A stretch of 37,627 nucleotides of DNA from Chromatiaceae bacterium (GTDB taxonomy: Bacteria > Pseudomonadota > Gammaproteobacteria > Chromatiales > Chromatiaceae): contig JADZBU010000075.1 in NCBI GenBank assembly GCA_020851955.1, positions 1-37,627 of the forward strand. Reading direction: 5' to 3'. Below the pieces are notes generated by a model, which was not told the origin of the DNA, did not search any database, and was given only the letters and a program-made list of their open reading frames with translations. Position 1 is the first letter of the stretch. Each line of letters opens with the position of its first letter. A program made the translations under genes and the position numbers. Of this stretch, positions 33,174 to 37,627 are shown piece by piece.

Positions 33174-34514
33174 ATGAAAAAACCTACCTTGAGCAGGATC
33201 GCGGTAGCGGTGAAAGCGGCCGTTTACGGCACGCTCGTGCTAGCGTCGGCCGGCACCATCGCCGACACGCTACATCTCACCGATGACACATACACCAAGC
33301 AAGACAAAGTCACCGAGAACAATGGCGCCCAACAGGTTCTGCAAATCAATGACAAGGTTGCTGGCAAGGAGCGCGTTGGGTTTGCCCGGTTTGATCTGAC
33401 CCCTTTGCCCGACGGCATCACGGGTGCGGACATTGAAAAGGCCACGCTGCGGGTCTGGGTGGAGAAAGTCGGGCAAGCCGGAGATATCAACTTCGTAATC
33501 GTTCAAAATCCCTGGGACGAATCCACGCTCACGGCAGGTCTTGCCGCTCAGTTCCCCCCGGGGATTCCGGTCGTGGATACCCTATCCGTCACGTCAGCGG
33601 ATGTAGAAAACTATGTGACCGTCGATGTCACCGACGCGATGCGGTCTTGGGTCGATGGAACCCACCCCAACAACGGGCTTGAAGCGATGCCGGTCGGGGT
33701 CGAGGTCGAACTGGGCAGTAAGGAGACCGACAAAGAGCACGAGATGCAGATTGAGGTGGCGCTGGTTAGTGTCGGGCCCGCCGGACCCGCAGGTGCTGCT
33801 GGTGTTGATGGCGCGGTTGGGCCGGTAGGTCCGCAAGGCCCGATAGGTCTGACCGGCGCGGTTGGGCCGACCGGTTCGCAGGGTCCAATAGGGCTGACGG
33901 GCCCAGCTGGGCCGACCGGTTCGCAGGGACCGACAGGTCTGACGGGCGCGACCGGGCCAACCGGCCCGCAGGGTCCGATAGGGCTTACGGGCGCGGTTGG
34001 GCCGACCGGTCCACAGGGACCTGCCGGTGCTGATGGTGCCATAGGACCACAGGGTCCGGCGGGCGCGACCGGTCCACAAGGATCCGGCGAGCCGCCCGTT
34101 TCGTTCTTTGTCGGCAACGATGCACAAAGTCCTCAATTGATCCCTGCAGGCGTAGGGGCGGACGTGGATTTCGACAATGTGCGATTCAACGAGGGTGGAG
34201 GCTTCAACGATGATACCAACAGGTTCACACCACCGAATTCAGGGGTTTACCACTACTCCGCGAACATCTCCTTCAAAGCGCCCGCTGGTCGAGTCGTGCA
34301 GTTCTTCCTGCGACACAGCGGCGGCGACCTCGCACGAGCGGAGGTAGACACCAGTGGCAGCGGATACGAGTTCGTGAACATGGACGCAACGTGGGACTCG
34401 ACCTATCGGGGTGGCCCCGTCTGGGTGAATGCGTTCCTGTCGGGAAGCGATGGCAATCTTGAGGTGAAGTACCTCACCAGCAACTTCAGCGGCCATCTCG
34501 TCTACCAAAAATAG
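33174..34514 (+). CDS. Secreted collagen-like protein with DNRLRE and C1q-type domains
   Basis: This 446-residue protein has GAGGAG eight nt before its ATG. A signal peptide (residues 1 to about 30, basic start then [13 protein letters not shown]) sends it out of the cytoplasm. Residues about 33-195 match the DNRLRE (CBM96-like) beta-sandwich, with [22 protein letters not shown] and [15 protein letters not shown]. Residues 201-302 are 34 uninterrupted Gly-X-Y triplets, largely [15 protein letters not shown]. The C-terminal part (about 310-446) is C1q/TNF-like: [28 protein letters not shown], and the closing FSGHLVY. Collagen segments with C1q heads trimerise in animals, so a trimeric extracellular stalk with binding heads is likely. 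Ligand and location (surface, matrix or spore-like coat) are unknown. A strong terminator follows, so it ends its transcript. Confidence 0.88.
   Translation: MKKPTLSRIAVAVKAAVYGTLVLASAGTIADTLHLTDDTYTKQDKVTENNGAQQVLQINDKVAGKERVGFARFDLTPLPDGITGADIEKATLRVWVEKVGQAGDINFVIVQNPWDESTLTAGLAAQFPPGIPVVDTLSVTSADVENYVTVDVTDAMRSWVDGTHPNNGLEAMPVGVEVELGSKETDKEHEMQIEVALVSVGPAGPAGAAGVDGAVGPVGPQGPIGLTGAVGPTGSQGPIGLTGPAGPTGSQGPTGLTGATGPTGPQGPIGLTGAVGPTGPQGPAGADGAIGPQGPAGATGPQGSGEPPVSFFVGNDAQSPQLIPAGVGADVDFDNVRFNEGGGFNDDTNRFTPPNSGVYHYSANISFKAPAGRVVQFFLRHSGGDLARAEVDTSGSGYEFVNMDATWDSTYRGGPVWVNAFLSGSDGNLEVKYLTSNFSGHLVYQK
33828..34007 (+). repeat. Four 45-bp tandem repeats in the collagen segment
   Basis: Four diverged copies of a 45-bp unit encode 15-residue blocks of the form [15 protein letters not shown] (with S, T, P and A variants at X and Y positions). 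A partly matching fifth block starts at 34008. Nucleotide similarity between copies points to recent duplication, and copy number may vary between strains. Confidence 0.85.
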
Positions 34515-34520
34515 TCCGAT

Positions 34521-34547
34521 GGGTGGGCACCTGGTTTGTGCCCACCC
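34521..34547 (+). terminator. 10-bp stem after the collagen-like gene
   Basis: GGGTGGGCAC and GTGCCCACCC pair perfectly across a 7-nt loop, 6 bp after the stop codon. No T-tract follows, so it probably acts with the next hairpin or protects the 3' end. Confidence 0.5.
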
Positions 34548-34578
34548 GACTTCGGGTTAACCCTCCACTCATGACCAC

Positions 34579-34609
34579 TGCCCAACCTACTCAGGTTGGG
34601 CATTTTTTT
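34579..34609 (+). terminator. Intrinsic terminator
   Basis: TGCCCAACCT and AGGTTGGGCA form a perfect 10-bp stem with a 4-nt loop, followed directly by seven T residues. This is the clearest Rho-independent terminator in the window and ends transcription of the collagen-like gene. Confidence 0.9.
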
Positions 34610-34740
34610 GACTCTCTTCCCTGCAGCGCGGGAAAGAGGTCAGCCTTCGCAAGCTCAAGCCTCGATCAAGGGGGCTCCTCGGGCTTGCAAGGAGAGGCCA
34701 GAACCCACTGTGCCCGGCTATCCGCCCCCCATCCCTCCAT

Positions 34741-35013
34741 GATCGCCAGCGCCTCGCCTTGTATGCCACCCATTTTCACCCCAATATCCGGGGCGTGACC
34801 GGAACCCCCGATCAGGTGGCTAAGGCTGCACAAGGCTATGGCATCGTCTTTAGCCGGATCGATCAGGGTGGTTCGTCTCTGGGCTAGAGGCTGGACCACT
34901 CGACGGAGACCCATGGGGCGTACCCCCGGGGTCGCTGGGTCCGGACCTTTCCCCACGCGACGCCCGCCACCAAAATCCGGATTTTCACCCCCGGCCTGCT
35001 GGCCTCGCATTAG
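34741..35013 (+). pseudogene. Degraded SCO1/SenC copper chaperone, C-terminal part
   Basis: One frame reads DRQRLALYATHFHP, then NIRGVTGTPDQVAKAAQGYG and IVFSRID, which is the SCO1/SenC segment after the DPERDTP motif. After an in-frame TAG at 34885-34887 the same frame continues with RLDHSTETHGAYPRGRW and VRTFPHATP, the family's DHS...P.G segment with the conserved metal-ligand histidine, and stops at 35011-35013. The N-terminal thioredoxin fold with its CxxxC copper site is not found between the terminator and this piece. The gene is therefore truncated at the 5' end and interrupted. Intact SCO1 delivers copper to cytochrome oxidase and is often a neighbour of PCuAC, the gene that follows here. 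Confidence 0.78.
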
Positions 35014-35050
35014 ATCTACCCTACCCCCGACCCAAGGAGACCCCAACTCA

Positions 35051-35497
35051 ATGATACGTTCCTCGTCCCTCCTCGCCGCCGCCCTCCTGGCCACCGCCAC
35101 CCTCGGTGCCCAGGCGGGCGATATTAGCGTAACCGACCCCTACGCCCTGGCGGTGCCGCCGGGCCAACCCAACAGCGCCGTCTTCATGACCCTGGTGAAC
35201 AACTCCAAGGAAAACCGGGCCCGGGTGGCCGCCGAAACCCCGTCCGCCGGGGTGGTGGAACTGCACACTCATGTCCATGAGGACGGGATGATGAAGATGC
35301 GCAAGGTCGACAACATCGAGATCCCCGCCGGTCAGACGGTGACCCTCAAGCCGAGCGGGTTTCACGTCATGCTGATCGGCCTCAAGGAGAAGCTGGAGCC
35401 GGGCCAGGAGGTGCACATGAATCTCATCTTCGACAAGGGCGGCAAGGAGCACATCATGGCCCCGGTCCGGGCGATGGCCCCGCCCATGGCCCATTAA
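35051..35497 (+). CDS. Periplasmic copper chaperone PCuAC
   Basis: This 148-residue protein has a signal peptide (MIRSSSLLAAALLATATLGAQA) and a PCuAC (DUF461) beta-barrel. The start at 35051 follows AAGGAG at a longish spacing. Cu(I) ligands are visible: VELHTHVHEDGMMKMR supplies His and Met residues, and FHVMLIGL supplies the late H-x-M pair. A His/Met-containing tail (MAPPMAH) could add ligands. PCuAC proteins carry copper to the CuA or CuB site of cytochrome oxidase, often with SCO1. The SCO1-like gene directly upstream is broken, so this chaperone may act alone or with a SCO1 encoded elsewhere. The frame extends upstream of the ATG, but only this start gives a signal peptide. Confidence 0.93.
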   Translation: MIRSSSLLAAALLATATLGAQAGDISVTDPYALAVPPGQPNSAVFMTLVNNSKENRARVAAETPSAGVVELHTHVHEDGMMKMRKVDNIEIPAGQTVTLKPSGFHVMLIGLKEKLEPGQEVHMNLIFDKGGKEHIMAPVRAMAPPMAH

Positions 35498-35620
35498 TCG
35501 TCGGCCGGACCCAGCCCTTGCCGGTGGCTCACAACCTGTCGTTCATCTCGTAAGGGTCCTGGCCCTTGCCATTGGCCTCGGCGCCGGGCCGGCCTTTGCC
35601 GGAGATCGGGAGGCAGGGGG

Positions 35621-37627
35621 TTAAGCGGATCTTGGTTCCCCGCGCTCCCGTAACCACAGAAAGATCACCGGCGTGACGATGAGGATATGCACCAGGCTGG
35701 AGATCATGCCGCCGACGACGGGGGCGGCCAGGGGCTGCATGATCTCCACGCCCGTGCGCTGGAGCCAGAAGATGGGGGTCAGGGAGGCGATGGTGGTGGC
35801 GACGGTCATGACCTTGGGACGTAGGCGCAGGCGGGCGCCCGCCTTGACGGCCTGGGTCAGTTCCTCGCGAGTCAGGGTCCGGCCCAGGCGCTGGCGCGCC
35901 GCCTGAACCGACTCCTCCAGATAGGTGACCATGATGACGCCCGTCTGGATGGCGGTACCGAACAGGGCGATATAGCCGACCCAGACGGCGACGCTGAAGT
36001 TAAAGCCCATCCAGGCCTGGAGCAGGACGCCGCCGGTAAGGGCAAAGGGCACCGCCAGCAGGACATGGGCCGCCTCCCCCACCGAGCGGAAGGTCATCAC
36101 CAGGGCCCCAAAAATAATCAGAATGACGGCGGGGAAGACATAAAGGAGGGTCTGACGGGCCCGCAACTGGTGCTCGTATTGGCCCGAGTATTCGATCGAC
36201 ATGCCCGGGGCCAGGTCCACCTCCGCAGCGATACGCGCCTTGATGTCCTCGACGAAGCTTCCCAGGTCGCGATCGCGGACATTGGCCTGGACGAAGACCC
36301 GCAGCCGGCCGTTCTCGCTCTGGATCTCGTTGGGGCCGACCACCCGCTTGATGTCGGCCACCTGGCGCAACTGGACGGTGGCTCCGGAGGGGGTGGTTAC
36401 CAGGATCTCGCCCAGCTTGTCGATGTCGCCGCGCTCGCCCTGCTCCAGACGCACCTGCAACGGCCAGCGCTCGCGGCCCTTGAGGGTGGTGCCGACGGTC
36501 GCCCCGCCGATCCCGGCCTCCACCTGGCGGAACACCTCCTGGACGCTGAGCCCGTAGCGGCCAAGCTGGTCGCGGCGCACGGCGATCTCCAGATAAGGCT
36601 TGCCCTGCACCCGGGAGGGCGCCACCCCCACCGCCCCCCACACCCCATTGATCACCCGCTCGACCTCGAAGGCCTTTTGCTGGAGGGCGTCCAGGTCGTC
36701 GCCAAAAATCTTGACCCCGACCTGGGCGCGGATGCCAGTGCTGGTCATGAGGATGCGGTTTTCGATCGGCTGGAGAAAGCCGGGCACATAGCCAGGCAGG
36801 TTCATCAGCTCCGCCGAGAGGTCGGCGATGATGGAGGCCTTGGTGGTCCCGGGCGGCCACTGGTCGCGGGGCTTGAGCTGGATGGTGGTTTCGATCATCT
36901 CCACCGGGGCCGGGTCGGTGGCGGTGGTGGCGCGCCCCAGCTTGCCCGCCGCCGAGATGACGGCCGGATGGGCGCTGATCACCTGGTCCTGCCAGGCCAT
37001 GATGCGCTTGACCTCCGTCAGGGCGGTGGCGGGGAGCAGGACCGGCATGAAAAGCAGGGAACCCTCCTCCAGGGTCGGCATGAACTCGCTGCCGAACCCC
37101 TGGGTATGCCGCGCGACGGACTCCGGCAGCCGCTCGTTGACCACCCGCGGCAGCCCCAGGGCGATCACCAGGCAGACGGCGAGCAGGCTGGCCGCGAGCC
37201 CCAGCACGGTTTTGCGGTGGTCGAGGGCCCAGTCCAGCGCCGGGTCATAGAGCCGCAGCAGCCCCTTCATCAGCCAATTCTGGTCCTCGGGCTGGAGCGG
37301 ACCCCGCACCAGCAGGGTGCAGAAGACCGGCACCGCCGTTACCGCCAGCAGGGTGGCGCCGATCAGGGCGAAGGTCTTGGTGTAGGCGAGGGGGTGAAAG
37401 AGCTTGCCCTCCTGGCCGGTCAGCAGGAAGACCGGGACAAAGGCCAGGATGATGATCAGCATGGAGAAGACCAGGGGCCGACCGACCTGGGTGGCGGCCG
37501 TCAGGGTCTGGGCAAAGACCTCGGCGGGGGTGAGCCGCCGGCGTAAGGACGCCTCGGTGCGCTCGCAGTGCCGGATCACGTTCTCGGTCATGACGATGCC
37601 CGCATCGACCAGGACGCCGATGGAGAT
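35621..37627 (-). CDS. CusA/CzcA-type heavy-metal RND efflux pump (5' end cut by the window)
   Basis: The frame stays open to the window edge, with ISIGVLVDAGIVMTENV at its start, which is the transmembrane 4 region of HME-RND pumps. So 668 of about 1,030 residues are present. Further signatures are FMPTLEEGSLLFMP, ENRILMTSTGIRAQVGVKIFG, GIGGATVGTTLKGRERWP and the C-terminal spans ending FLWLRERGEPRSA. The LMTSTGIR and the methionine-rich periplasmic stretch fit the Cu(I)/Ag(I) subgroup (CusA) better than zinc/cobalt pumps, but this is a judgement from the visible half. It acts as the inner-membrane proton-driven part of a tripartite pump. Membrane-fusion and outer-membrane partner genes should lie beyond the window. 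It converges on the PCuAC gene, so both flank a copper-related locus. Confidence 0.92.
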   Translation of the reverse strand: MSIGVLVDAGIVMTENVIRHCERTEASLRRRLTPAEVFAQTLTAATQVGRPLVFSMLIIILAFVPVFLLTGQEGKLFHPLAYTKTFALIGATLLAVTAVPVFCTLLVRGPLQPEDQNWLMKGLLRLYDPALDWALDHRKTVLGLAASLLAVCLVIALGLPRVVNERLPESVARHTQGFGSEFMPTLEEGSLLFMPVLLPATALTEVKRIMAWQDQVISAHPAVISAAGKLGRATTATDPAPVEMIETTIQLKPRDQWPPGTTKASIIADLSAELMNLPGYVPGFLQPIENRILMTSTGIRAQVGVKIFGDDLDALQQKAFEVERVINGVWGAVGVAPSRVQGKPYLEIAVRRDQLGRYGLSVQEVFRQVEAGIGGATVGTTLKGRERWPLQVRLEQGERGDIDKLGEILVTTPSGATVQLRQVADIKRVVGPNEIQSENGRLRVFVQANVRDRDLGSFVEDIKARIAAEVDLAPGMSIEYSGQYEHQLRARQTLLYVFPAVILIIFGALVMTFRSVGEAAHVLLAVPFALTGGVLLQAWMGFNFSVAVWVGYIALFGTAIQTGVIMVTYLEESVQAARQRLGRTLTREELTQAVKAGARLRLRPKVMTVATTIASLTPIFWLQRTGVEIMQPLAAPVVGGMISSLVHILIVTPVIFLWLRERGEPRSA

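Noticed and set aside
33828-34079. CRISPR-like or other array of direct repeats
   Set aside because: The repeats are contiguous, in frame and encode Gly-X-Y triplets; there are no spacers.
34666-35100. 144-codon open frame on the minus strand over the SCO1 remnant
   Set aside because: The opposite strand carries clear SCO1 similarity, so this frame is a shadow; it shows no motif and has no ribosome binding site.
35550-35624. Signal-peptide-like translation (VRVLALAIGLGAGPAFA) after PCuAC
   Set aside because: There is no ATG or GTG in front of it and only about 24 codons before a stop; hydrophobic Ala/Leu/Gly runs arise easily in GC-rich DNA.

Overview
The window reads as a chromosomal segment of a GC-rich gammaproteobacterium, most like the purple sulfur bacteria and relatives (Chromatiales). 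This placement is an inference from the high GC content, the DUF1703 AAA/PD-(D/E)XK gene, the oxidoreductase operon, and the copper and exopolysaccharide genes. No marker gene fixes the taxon. Both window ends cut a gene.

Region by region. (1) 1-6284, minus strand: an exopolysaccharide module. A 1143-residue membrane protein fuses a GH18-like domain, a NodB-type polysaccharide deacetylase and a GT2 synthase. A GH26-type lipoprotein follows with a 4-bp overlap, then a GH17-type membrane protein cut by the window edge. (2) 6501-11597, plus strand: an ApbE lipoprotein (FMN transferase), a type II P-type ATPase and an ArsB/NhaD/SLC13-type anion permease. (3) 11594-22583, minus strand: a two-gene Druantia type III-like anti-phage system (druH, druE) followed by a DUF1703 ATPase/nuclease-like gene. 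It is transcribed from an AT-rich 660-bp intergenic island with a good sigma70-like promoter. (4) 23245-27726, plus strand: a tightly coupled four-gene 2-oxoacid:acceptor oxidoreductase operon (gamma, alpha, beta, and a GltD-like NAD(P)H/FAD subunit that carries the ferredoxin-type clusters itself). (5) 27805-29083, minus strand: an internally deleted IS66 transposase remnant touching the 3' end of a PIN-toxin/HTH-antitoxin pair. (6) 29447-30901, minus strand: a nucleotide-sugar dehydrogenase whose reading frame carries a palindromic repeat adding about 53 residues. (7) 31180-34514, plus strand: a soluble PAS histidine kinase, a NarL/FixJ regulator, and a secreted DNRLRE-collagen-C1q protein ended by a strong intrinsic terminator. 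(8) 34741-37627: a decayed SCO1/SenC copper chaperone, an intact PCuAC copper chaperone, and, on the opposite strand, a CusA/CzcA-type RND pump cut by the window edge.

The strongest candidates for a second look are the palindromic repeat translated in frame inside the sugar dehydrogenase, the collagen-C1q protein, the Druantia III-like pair with a possible MIT_C/phospholipase-D-like tail on the helicase, the all-in-one polysaccharide synthase/deacetylase whose GH18-like domain lacks its catalytic acid, and the SCO1 remnant. I did not see any tRNA, rRNA or CRISPR array.
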